Source: an uncultured Alphaproteobacteria bacterium (GTDB lineage Bacteria; Pseudomonadota; Alphaproteobacteria; Rickettsiales; UBA1997). Taken from it: a stretch of 5,800 bases of DNA. Each line of letters opens with the position of its first letter. The stretch's first letter is position 1. The notes beneath the pieces were generated by a model. It made no database searches, had not been told where the DNA came from, and saw only the letters and a program-made list of their open reading frames with translations. The translations under genes and the position numbers were made by a program. This document shows, one piece after another, positions 1 through 5,172 of the stretch. The DNA lies in assembly GCA_903858915.1 (NCBI GenBank), contig CAIOKL010000066.1, forward strand, positions 1 to 5,800. Reading direction: 5' to 3'.

Positions 1-1
1 A

Positions 2-88
2 AAAAAAATGGCAGATTTAAACTGGTTGGAACCCCAGCAAGCTCAAAAACTCTTAATATTTAGTTTATAAAATAAAAATAATAAATGA
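2..88 (+). CDS. Possible C-terminal end of a second gene in the TAA/TAG=Gln code
   Basis: From the window edge, the frame containing ATG at 8 runs M-A-D-L-N-W-L-E-P-Q-Q-A-Q-K and continues. It meets TAA at 68-70 under the standard code. If TAA is Gln, as in the adjoining minus-strand gene, it ends at TGA 86-88, directly against the TGA (91-89) of that gene. The part up to about 54 is visibly less AT-rich than what follows, as coding sequence would be. The stretch is short, has no recognisable domain, and zero spacing between convergent eukaryotic genes would be unusual. The paired stops lie in the palindrome TGATCA, so one could be a chance by-product of the other. It may equally be 3' flanking sequence. 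Confidence 0.2.
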
Positions 89-651
89 TCAATCAATTTA
101 TAAACCTTCGATTTCACAAAATAATTTAATACACGCTTGAATAGTCAAAGGCTTTTAAATGACTGCAAATGCCCCTAAATCATAACATCTAATATAATTT
201 AAATTATAATTGTATATAAAAACCTTATACTCTCCTCTTCTCCATAAGACGTAGAAAATACAATTTTTGGTTTCTTCAATATCTTTTCTGTGTATTTCTA
301 TATTAATAAATTTTATTAATGTACATTTATTCGCTCAACAGCTTAATACCCGTCCAAAATGGGCATCGAAATATCAATTATAATAAAATCGAAGAAGATA
401 TTATTTTAAGAGTAGCTCGTATAAATATCAATTGCCTCTTGTCCATTTTAGGCCTCTATTATACTAAAATTATGTATATATTTTAAAATCGATATTATCC
501 CTATCCGATTAAATTGAACATCATCAACAACTAGTATATGAAATTCCTTATTTTAATAATATAGTTTCAACTAATCAATAGTACTTTGAAATCTTTTTTT
601 CAGCATTGTTGGTTATCTTTTGATTTTTCGACGATTATCTTTATTTTTCAT
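89..651 (-). CDS. Response-regulator receiver domain gene, ciliate-type genetic code, one intron (probably host nuclear DNA)
   Basis: Read with TAA/TAG as Gln and TGA as the only stop, exon 1 (651-224) and exon 2 (188-89) give a 175-residue product from the ATG at 651. It holds one complete receiver domain. Seen in sequence: ILVVDDVQFNR at 39-49 (acidic pair D43/D44), IIIDISMPILDGY at 90-102 (phospho-acceptor D93), KIVFSTSYG at 129-137 (T134), and DLGAFAVIQKPLT at 146-158 (K155). Gln is TAA at 13, 33, 68, 82, 103, 112, 113, 154, 173, TAG at 27, 118, and CAA at 22, 46, 71, 160. No TGA occurs in frame before 91-89. The loop between the D93 strand and T134 is about 12 residues longer than usual. 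The frame stays open upstream of 651 to the junction, so this is probably the C-terminal end of a longer protein. Many ciliate hybrid histidine kinases end in such a domain. A bacterial pseudogene is the alternative, but decay would also give TGA codons and scattered frameshifts. Confidence 0.85.
189..223 (-). other. 35-nt GT...TAG spliceosomal intron in the receiver gene
   Basis: On the minus strand the segment begins GTTTTTATAT and ends ATTATATTAG. It is almost pure A/T and contains an in-frame stop-like TAA. Its removal joins AG (225-224) to A (188), making one AGA Arg codon, and restores the receiver frame exactly: GEEESIR before, CYDLGAFAVI after. The distance from T134 to K155 in the spliced product is 21 residues, as usual for receivers. 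Length mod 3 is 2, so retention would destroy the C-terminal third. An alternative GT seven bases upstream with the same acceptor gives 42 nt and the wrong frame. Very short AT-rich introns of this kind are characteristic of ciliates. Confidence 0.8.
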
Positions 652-680
652 TTAATGTTTTTCGTTTATATTTGATAGAG
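607..680. other. Junction between ciliate-type and bacterial sequence
   Basis: Left of here the minus strand reads as a TAA/TAG=Gln gene. Right of here the plus strand reads as xerD in the standard code. The XerD similarity becomes convincing at I-E-F-V-L-A-K (675 onward). The codons just before (624-671) are open in the same frame but do not resemble the K-G-N-K-E-R-x-V-P-L strand expected there. The minus-strand frame stays open through this segment, so it does not fix the breakpoint. No terminal repeat, telomere-like repeat or insertion-sequence end is visible. Confidence 0.7.
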
Positions 681-1085
681 TTTGTTCTAGCAAAATATTT
701 AATCTTAAGAAAAGCTGTCGGGCTTAATAATTCGAAATGGCTTTTTGTGGGCAATTTTCGCTCAAGTAAGAAGCCTAATCAAATTAACATTCATCAAACT
801 ATTTCTAAAGATTTTGTGGATAAACCGCTATCGAGACAAAGATTTAATAAAATGCTTAAAGAGTTGGCGATAAAAGCGCAAATTGAACCTTCGAGAGTTC
901 ATCCGCATGTTTTTCGCCATTCATTCGCAACGCATCTTCTCAACAATGGGGCGGATTTACGAGTTTTGCAAGAATTACTTGGTCATAGCGATATTTCAAC
1001 TACTGAAATTTATACTCATATTTCTGAAAATAAATTGCGCGATGCTGTTTTAAATCATCATCCGCTTTCTAAAAATAATTTTTAA
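672..1085 (+). pseudogene. xerD: XerD site-specific tyrosine recombinase, 3' fragment only
   Basis: This is the C-terminal part of the XerC/XerD recombinase, which resolves chromosome dimers at dif with FtsK. The 137 codons from TTG 672 contain the catalytic H79-x-x-R82, H105 and nucleophile Y114 in HVFRHSFATHLL, LLGHSDISTT and EIYTHI. The spacing R82-Y114 of 32 and H105-Y114 of 9 matches E. coli XerD. The ending in HHPL favours XerD over XerC. Missing are the N-terminal core-binding domain, the first catalytic Arg and probably the beta-hairpin Lys, which lie upstream in a normal ~300-residue protein. Residues 28-50 look like an insertion relative to E. coli. No plausible start with a ribosome site exists, so TTG 672 is only the edge of similarity. 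The loss coincides with the foreign sequence on the left, so the gene may be intact in the real chromosome. The next gene starts 1 nt after the stop. Confidence 0.9.
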
Positions 1086-1086
1086 A

Positions 1087-1872
1087 ATGTCTGTTTCAAA
1101 TAAATATAGCAAAGAATCAAAAAACAACCCGCAATTCAATCTTTGCGAGCATAAGAAGAAGGCGCTTGAAGAGGGCGATAAAGAAAAACTTACCATAATT
1201 GAAAGACTTGAAACCGAGATTGAAAAACTGCTGATTATAAAAAAAATTAGAGAAGATCAAAAATTGCTAAATTTATATAAACGAGATATAAATAATGCGA
1301 TGCAAGAGGGTTCTTATAATCTGATCGAAACTATTCTTTTGAAAGAAATTGAATTACTCGAGGCAGGTGATTTTGAAGCGATTAACATGTTGGATAAATT
1401 GAAAAATAAGGCGCAAAATAAAATCAATGAATTGATAAAAATTTCAATAAAAATGTATGAAATTCAATCTAACATTGTTAATATTCCAACTTCACCCGCT
1501 CCCTCAAGAATTTCTTCGAAGCCGGCAGAATCCTACAAGCCCTTCACTAAATATGAAGGTTTTCATTTAGAAAAAACCTTGGGAGGCGAGTTTATTCAAA
1601 CTTTAGATGCGGATATAAAAAATTTAGTTGGAAGCGAAGTTGTTAATTCAAAGCCCGAAGATTTATCAAAAAAAATTATTGATGAAATCAGAGATATAAA
1701 ACAAGGCAATGATAAACCTTTGGAAAATGATAATTCCTCGGTGAGTAAAAAATCGGTTGCAAATTCTGGGCGCTCTAGCAAAGGTGAGTGGACCGAATTA
1801 GTTAATAATCAAGAGAAGCAACAAGGTCAAGAAGTTGGTAACGAAATTGGCGGATCATCGCACAAAAAATAA
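1087..1872 (+). CDS. Uncharacterised coiled-coil protein, co-transcribed with xerD
   Basis: I do not recognise this 261-residue protein. Residues about 22-130 are rich in Glu, Lys, Leu and Ile in heptad-like order (for example ERLETEIEKLLIIKKIRE at 39-56 and a second run at 98-125), predicting long helices or a coiled coil. A Pro/Ser linker follows at 133-155 (NIPTSPAPSRISSKP). Next comes a short mixed segment with K-Y-E-G-F-H-L-E, then a polar Ser/Asn/Gly/Gln tail (210-261) likely to be disordered. There is no signal peptide, membrane segment or metal-binding motif. The single Cys is C20. The ATG lies 1 nt after the xerD stop, so translation is probably coupled. It ends 7 nt from the convergent cobS stop, leaving no room for a separate terminator. 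A cytoplasmic scaffold or secreted effector-like protein are both possible; neither is shown. Confidence 0.75.
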   Translation: MSVSNKYSKESKNNPQFNLCEHKKKALEEGDKEKLTIIERLETEIEKLLIIKKIREDQKLLNLYKRDINNAMQEGSYNLIETILLKEIELLEAGDFEAINMLDKLKNKAQNKINELIKISIKMYEIQSNIVNIPTSPAPSRISSKPAESYKPFTKYEGFHLEKTLGGEFIQTLDADIKNLVGSEVVNSKPEDLSKKIIDEIRDIKQGNDKPLENDNSSVSKKSVANSGRSSKGEWTELVNNQEKQQGQEVGNEIGGSSHKK

Positions 1873-1879
1873 ATTTATT

Positions 1880-2827
1880 TTAGACGATTTCTTCGCCGAA
1901 AACGCGTTGATAAAATTCGCGAATTACTGATTTTTCATCATCAATAATTTTGTTATAAAAGCTTAAAATAAAAGCTTCTTTAATCGAATTAAAAATTTCA
2001 ATATTGCGTCCCCAAGAAATTAAAGTTCTTAGCGAAATAAGGTTCGAAATATCGCCATTTCTAAAGGCTTCACGACTTAAATTAGCAATTTTCACCATTA
2101 ATTTTGAAGTTTGTTGATGTTCTTTTGATGATAAAAAAGCTAATTTTTTTTGTAAAATAGCAATCTCATGTTCTTCGGATAAATAATTCAAAGACGCCAC
2201 AATATTCCAGCGATCCATTTGCGCTTGATTGATTAAATTAGTGCCGTGATAAATGCCTAAATCATCACCGGCGCCAAGAGTGTTAGAGGTCGCGAAGAGG
2301 CGAAAATTTGGATGCGGAGTAATAATTTCATTTTCTTCAAGAAGCGCAAATTTGCCATCTTCTTCAAGAAGTCGTTGAATCACAAAAGAAACATCGGTTT
2401 TAATGGCGTCATATTCATCAAGCACCAAAGCTACTCCGTTGCGAAGCGCGAAGGGAATTATACCTTCTTTAAATTCAGTAATTTGTTTATCATTTTTAAG
2501 TTTTATGGTATCTTTTCCGACTAAATCTAAGCGAGTAATTTGTGAATCAAAATTAATGCGCATGCAAGGCCAATTAAGCCTCGAGGCGATTTGCTCGATA
2601 TGAGTTGATTTGCCGGTTCCGTGCATTCCTTGAATCAAAACTCTTTGATTAAAAGTGAATCCTGCCAAAATTGCATTACTAGTTTTTTCGTCAAATAAAT
2701 AATTTATATCTACGGTTGGAACTAAGTCTGATGTGGTTCCAAAGCCATTTATTTCAAAGTTGCAATTGATGCCAAATGTTTTTTTGCAATCAATTTTTAC
2801 TAAAGAATTTTCAATTTTTGACGACAT
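1880..2827 (-). CDS. cobS: CobS-type AAA+ ATPase (aerobic cobaltochelatase small subunit)
   Basis: The 315-residue product matches the CobS family along its length. In aerobic cobalamin synthesis CobS forms an AAA+ ring with CobT that drives cobalt insertion into hydrogenobyrinic acid a,c-diamide by CobN. Seen here: Walker A G67-M-H-G-T-G-K-S74 followed by T-H-I-E-Q; the CobS signature R-L-N-W-P-C-M-R-I-N-F-D-S (83-95) with D-L-V-G-K-D (101-106); Walker B A-L-V-L-D-E-Y-D-A (133-141); sensor-1 F-A-T-S-N-T (178-183); Q-M-D-R-W-N-I-V (203-210); and a sensor-2-like S-L-R-T-L-I-S-W (265-272). Length is close to the usual ~330, so it looks intact. No cobT or cobN is adjacent: the flanking genes are an unknown coiled-coil gene and trmD. 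Relatives with reduced genomes keep cobS-like genes without a full cobalamin pathway, so a general MoxR-like chaperone role is possible. No clear ribosome site precedes ATG 2827. Confidence 0.93.
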   Translation of the reverse strand: MSSKIENSLVKIDCKKTFGINCNFEINGFGTTSDLVPTVDINYLFDEKTSNAILAGFTFNQRVLIQGMHGTGKSTHIEQIASRLNWPCMRINFDSQITRLDLVGKDTIKLKNDKQITEFKEGIIPFALRNGVALVLDEYDAIKTDVSFVIQRLLEEDGKFALLEENEIITPHPNFRLFATSNTLGAGDDLGIYHGTNLINQAQMDRWNIVASLNYLSEEHEIAILQKKLAFLSSKEHQQTSKLMVKIANLSREAFRNGDISNLISLRTLISWGRNIEIFNSIKEAFILSFYNKIIDDEKSVIREFYQRVFGEEIV

Positions 2828-2902
2828 TTTTAAAAAGTTAAGTTATTTTAAGAAATGAATATTATAATTTTATTTAAATTATTCAAATAAACAAAATATT
2901 TC
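2828..2902. promoter_or_regulatory. Divergent promoter region between cobS and trmD
   Basis: These 75 bp are the only upstream sequence for both cobS (-) and trmD (+), so both promoters should lie here or further out. TATAAT reads at 2863-2868 on the plus strand. The same cluster reads TATAAT at 2866-2861 on the minus strand, 34 bases before the cobS ATG. Only a weak -35 candidate is seen for trmD (TTAAGT at 2838-2843, spacer 19), and none convincing for cobS. In DNA this AT-rich such boxes arise by chance. Neither start has a recognisable Shine-Dalgarno sequence. Confidence 0.4.
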
Positions 2903-3634
2903 ATGATAAATTTTAAAATTTTTACAATTTTCCCTGAACTTTTTCCGCAAATTTTAGCTAAATCAATTACGGGTGAAGCGCTCAATAAAAATTTATGGAA
3001 ATTAGAAATTATAAATATTCGTGATTATGGTTTTGATGAGCGCAAAACCGTTGATGATGCGCCTTTTGGAGGTGGTGCCGGCATGGTTTTTCGCCCCGAT
3101 GTTTTGCATCACGCGCTTGATAAAAATATTTCGAAAAATCTTCAAAAACCTAAGATTATTTATCCATCACCGCGAGGCAAAGTTTTTAATCAAAAAATGG
3201 CGCAAAATTTAGCGCAAGAATCGGAAATTAATATTATTTGCGGTCGCTATGAAGGCATCGATCAGAGAATTATCGATATTTTTGAAGTTGAAGAAATTTC
3301 AATCGGGGATTATGTTTTGTCGGGCGGAGAAATTGCCAGCTATGTCTTAATCGACGCCATTTTGCGCAATGTTAAAGGCGTTCTCGGTAAAGAACAATCT
3401 CTCGATCAAGAAAGTTTTGGAAATGCCGAAAATGATAATTATGAATTTTTATTGGAGTATCCGCATTATACTCGTCCGGCAAATTTTTTAGAAAGAGAAG
3501 TGCCTCAGATATTGCTTTCCGGGCATCATGCTAATATTGAAAAATGGCGCAAAGAACAAGCCGAAATAATTACTCAAAAAAATCGTCCCGATTTATTCGA
3601 AAAATATTTATTAAGCAAAAATAAAAATATTTAA
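2903..3634 (+). CDS. trmD: tRNA (guanine37-N1)-methyltransferase TrmD
   Basis: TrmD methylates G37 next to the anticodon in tRNAs with G36, using S-adenosylmethionine, and so prevents +1 frameshifting. It is a dimeric, cytoplasmic, essential SPOUT enzyme. The 243-residue product is full length. Seen: F-T-I-F-P-E-L-F-P (7-15); the D-D-A-P-F-G-G-G-A-G-M-V segment (51-62); the knotted cofactor site Y-P-S-P-R-G (87-92), C-G-R-Y-E-G-I-D (113-120) and S-I-G-D-Y-V-L-S-G-G-E (133-143); then Q-E-S-F (169-172), P-H-Y-T-R-P (187-192) and L-S-G-H-H-A-N-I-E-K-W-R (205-216) of the C-terminal tRNA-binding part. In many bacteria trmD sits with rpsP, rimM and rplS. Here it stands alone between cobS and an unknown gene, as often in reduced genomes. 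ATG 2903 gives the standard N-terminus. The stop overlaps that of the convergent gene by 3 of 4 bases (TTAA). Confidence 0.97.
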   Translation: MINFKIFTIFPELFPQILAKSITGEALNKNLWKLEIINIRDYGFDERKTVDDAPFGGGAGMVFRPDVLHHALDKNISKNLQKPKIIYPSPRGKVFNQKMAQNLAQESEINIICGRYEGIDQRIIDIFEVEEISIGDYVLSGGEIASYVLIDAILRNVKGVLGKEQSLDQESFGNAENDNYEFLLEYPHYTRPANFLEREVPQILLSGHHANIEKWRKEQAEIITQKNRPDLFEKYLLSKNKNI

Positions 3635-4614
3635 TGAGGATTTTCTATAACGGGGTCTTGAACTCCTAGAGTATTCATTAAGTAAAAGCTAGAGCGATTT
3701 CCAACTACATAATAAGGATTATAAACTGGGCTATAAAAATCGGAGTATTTTTGAGCTAAGTATGGATGTTTCGGAGCCTTGTAATCAGAGCCTGGTTTAA
3801 CCACCTCATCATTAAATTTTTCAAGTAAATCTTGTTTTGTGATGGTTTCAATCGCAGTTTTAGGTTTGTCTTTTTCGTTATTTTGTTCACTAATATTTAC
3901 AGAATATTTTGCTTCATTTTTTTGTGAATATTGATTGTAAATCAAGGGTTGCGGAGGCATATTTCTTTGTAAATCTCTATCGATATTTTGTTGCGAATAA
4001 ACTTCGGGAACAGCGTTTGGTTTTAAGTAGTGACCATCTTCCAAAAGAGATTTAGTTAATTTTAAATGATAAATATTTCTAAAACGAGAATTTATAAAAT
4101 TTAAAGCATCAAAAATATTGTCTCTAACCGTTATTTTCAAGACGCCTTTGATATCATTGGAAAATTTTGATAAATTAAAAATATCCAGAAATTTAAATAA
4201 AGTTGGGTAATAATATAAATTTAATTCGCCGACATAATTAACAAAACCCTGATGCGCTACAAAACCCATGTGATCAACAGTTTTAAAGCGCGAAGCTCCG
4301 TAAATTAGTGGAATAGAATGGCGAGAGCATTTTATATTTTCTAAAAAAACTTTTCCCGGATCGGAAACGAGAATTATATAATTGCTATTTTCGTCAATTT
4401 TGGAAATAACTTTTTGTTTATAATCATCATAAAATTCAATTTCACATTTGATTTTTGAATTTTTATATAAGGGTTGGTTTTTATAAAAGTAATTAACAGA
4501 AATTATTGAAAATACCTTATCCTTATCAAAGATAGAAAGCTCCGAAGCCTCTTGGCTATAAGCTTCAAAAGGATTAATCAATAACAAGTAAAGGAAAATT
4601 ATTTTAAAAATCAT
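3631..4614 (-). CDS. Exported protein of unknown function
   Basis: I do not recognise this 327-residue protein as a named family. The N-terminus (M-I-F-K then a hydrophobic run to P15) followed by E-A-Y-S at 17-20 is a typical Sec signal peptide, with signal peptidase I cleavage likely after S20. No lipobox Cys is present, so it is not a lipoprotein. Residues 30-195 look like a beta-rich folded domain with D-P-G-K-V-F-L-E-N-I-K-C (85-96), a Q-G-F-V-N-Y-V-G-E-L motif (122-131) and V-R-D-N-I-F-D-A-L-N-F (163-173). The 'x-P-G' turn followed by 'YVG' resembles small periplasmic domains in other proteobacterial exported proteins, but too loosely to name one. C57 and C96 could form a disulfide. From about 200 on it is rich in Gln, Asn, Pro and Tyr and likely disordered. 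It is convergent with trmD, sharing the TTAA stop palindrome. No ribosome site is evident before ATG 4614. Confidence 0.8.
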   Translation of the reverse strand: MIFKIIFLYLLLINPFEAYSQEASELSIFDKDKVFSIISVNYFYKNQPLYKNSKIKCEIEFYDDYKQKVISKIDENSNYIILVSDPGKVFLENIKCSRHSIPLIYGASRFKTVDHMGFVAHQGFVNYVGELNLYYYPTLFKFLDIFNLSKFSNDIKGVLKITVRDNIFDALNFINSRFRNIYHLKLTKSLLEDGHYLKPNAVPEVYSQQNIDRDLQRNMPPQPLIYNQYSQKNEAKYSVNISEQNNEKDKPKTAIETITKQDLLEKFNDEVVKPGSDYKAPKHPYLAQKYSDFYSPVYNPYYVVGNRSSFYLMNTLGVQDPVIENPH

Positions 4615-4710
4615 CTTAAACCAATCGCTATGTTTAAATATTTAATAAATTAATCAAATCTAAGTATATTTTAAATTAAAACCCCGTCGCCCCAATAACA
4701 AAGGCTTGCC

Positions 4711-4735
4711 TTATAACAACAATATTTTGTTATAA
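4711..4735. repeat. 8-bp perfect inverted repeat over a -10-like box
   Basis: TTATAACA (4711-4718) and TGTTATAA (4728-4735) are perfect inverted repeats around a 9-base A/T spacer. On the plus strand TTGCCT (4706-4711) and TATAAT (4731-4736), 19 bases apart, could be a weak promoter, and the dyad would cover its -10 and spacer like an operator. No gene follows in the plus direction for over 150 bases, so the function is unclear. It may simply be a hairpin in AT-rich DNA. Confidence 0.4.
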
Positions 4736-4855
4736 TTTGATTTAAAAGTGGTGATTGGGATAATATCTAAATATCAATTTTTTTATTGTTTTATTTTTTT
4801 TAAAACAATTTTTTTATATTTAAATAACATTTCTTATTTATTTTAAAAAAAATAC

Positions 4856-4884
4856 TTGCAAGAAAAAAAAATATATTGAATAAT
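4856..4884 (+). promoter_or_regulatory. Promoter-like sequence for the small RNA candidate
   Basis: TTGCAA (4856-4861) and AATAAT (4879-4884) are separated by exactly 17 bases and match the sigma-70 consensus at 4 of 6 and 5 of 6 positions. Transcription from this pair would start near 4891, which is the first base of the closing stem of the folded element. The agreement between promoter geometry and RNA start is the main support. The background is A/T-rich, so the -10 alone means little. Confidence 0.5.
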
Positions 4885-4890
4885 ATTTTT

Positions 4891-4973
4891 TGTCGGGAGT
4901 GTATCAGAATACAAAAGCTTTTACAGCGAATATGAATACACACGCTGGGTTTGCGTGGTGGTGGCTCCCGACA
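4891..4973 (+). ncRNA. Candidate small structured RNA, ~83 nt, family not recognised
   Basis: A perfect 9-bp stem closes the element: TGTCGGGAG (4891-4899) with CTCCCGACA (4965-4973). Inside, TGTAT (4900-4904) and ATACA (4909-4913) form a hairpin with loop CAGA stacked directly on the closing stem. CACGC (4941-4945) and GCGTG (4953-4957) form a second hairpin with a 7-base loop TGGGTTT, extendable by two pairs past a bulge. The segment is much richer in G/C than its surroundings. It lacks the T-loop of a tRNA, the GGAAGGAAGCAGCC-type core of SRP RNA, and a CCA end. The 3' flank is TTAAAAAA, not a U tract, so the RNA would need processing. The alternative is a small mobile or palindromic element with 9-bp terminal inverted repeats beginning TG and ending CA. 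Confidence 0.5.
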
Positions 4974-4991
4974 TTAAAAAATTCCTAATAA

Positions 4992-5057
4992 AAAATTCCT
5001 CAACATTTCAAAATTCCTCAACATTTCAAAATTCCTCAACATTTCAAAATTCTTCAA
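4992..5057 (+). repeat. 18-bp tandem repeat, three perfect copies plus a decayed one
   Basis: The unit AAAATTCCTCAACATTTC occurs at 4992-5009, 5010-5027 and 5028-5045 without a mismatch. A partial, diverged copy (AAAATTCTTCAA) continues to 5057. Before it, AAAAATTCCT also appears at about 4977-4985, so the array may have grown from this short word. Perfect identity points to recent slippage or unequal exchange. It lies between the RNA candidate and the 3' end of the cox11-like gene. Confidence 0.9.
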
Positions 5058-5078
5058 AATATTTTCAAAATTTTAACT

Positions 5079-5100
5079 GTGTCAAAAAAAAATATGACAC
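5079..5100. repeat. Short hairpin 3' of the cox11-like gene
   Basis: GTGTCA (5079-5084) and TGACAC (5095-5100) form a 6-bp stem with an A-rich 10-base loop. It is about 72 bases past the stop of the minus-strand cox11-like gene and about 105 bases past the RNA candidate on the plus strand. Neither side has the run of U expected of an intrinsic terminator, so any terminator role is speculative. Confidence 0.4.
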
Positions 5101-5172
5101 TAAAAGCGCGTTTTACTTGTGGTTTTTAATTATGAAATTGTTGGCGCGATTTAAAAATAAAAACTTTTGTTA

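Larger units (their letters stand above)
4615..5172. other. 558-bp gene-poor interval
   Basis: This interval lies between the exported-protein gene and the cox11-like gene, both on the minus strand. I find no convincing protein gene. A GTG-started frame on the plus strand at 4955-5281 runs through the structured RNA and tandem repeats and into the cox11-like gene, and is rejected. Contents in order: a short GC-rich island (4681-4710), a dyad over a -10-like box, long A/T tracts (4778-4850), a promoter-like pair, a folded RNA candidate, an 18-bp tandem repeat and a small hairpin. A TATACT box at 4668-4663 (minus strand) could be the -10 of the exported-protein gene, without a good -35. Confidence 0.6.

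Noticed and set aside
89..651. Decayed bacterial response-regulator pseudogene
   Set aside because: There are eleven TAA/TAG codons but no TGA, the frame is otherwise intact, and the only frame break is exactly removable as a GT...TAG intron. Random decay would not give this pattern.
2312..2603. Plus-strand reading frames inside cobS
   Set aside because: They lie antisense to strongly conserved CobS ATPase motifs and have low-complexity translations.
3021..3212. Second reading frame inside trmD
   Set aside because: It overlaps the conserved TrmD cofactor-site region in another frame and has no recognisable content.
4891..4973. tRNA, SRP RNA or tmRNA piece
   Set aside because: There is no T-loop sequence, no anticodon arm in the right place, no SRP core tetraloop and internal-loop sequence, and no CCA end.
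4992..5057. CRISPR array
   Set aside because: The repeats are contiguous, 18 bp, with no spacers and no cas genes nearby.
5079..5100. Intrinsic terminator
   Set aside because: The stem is only 6 bp and no U tract follows on either strand.
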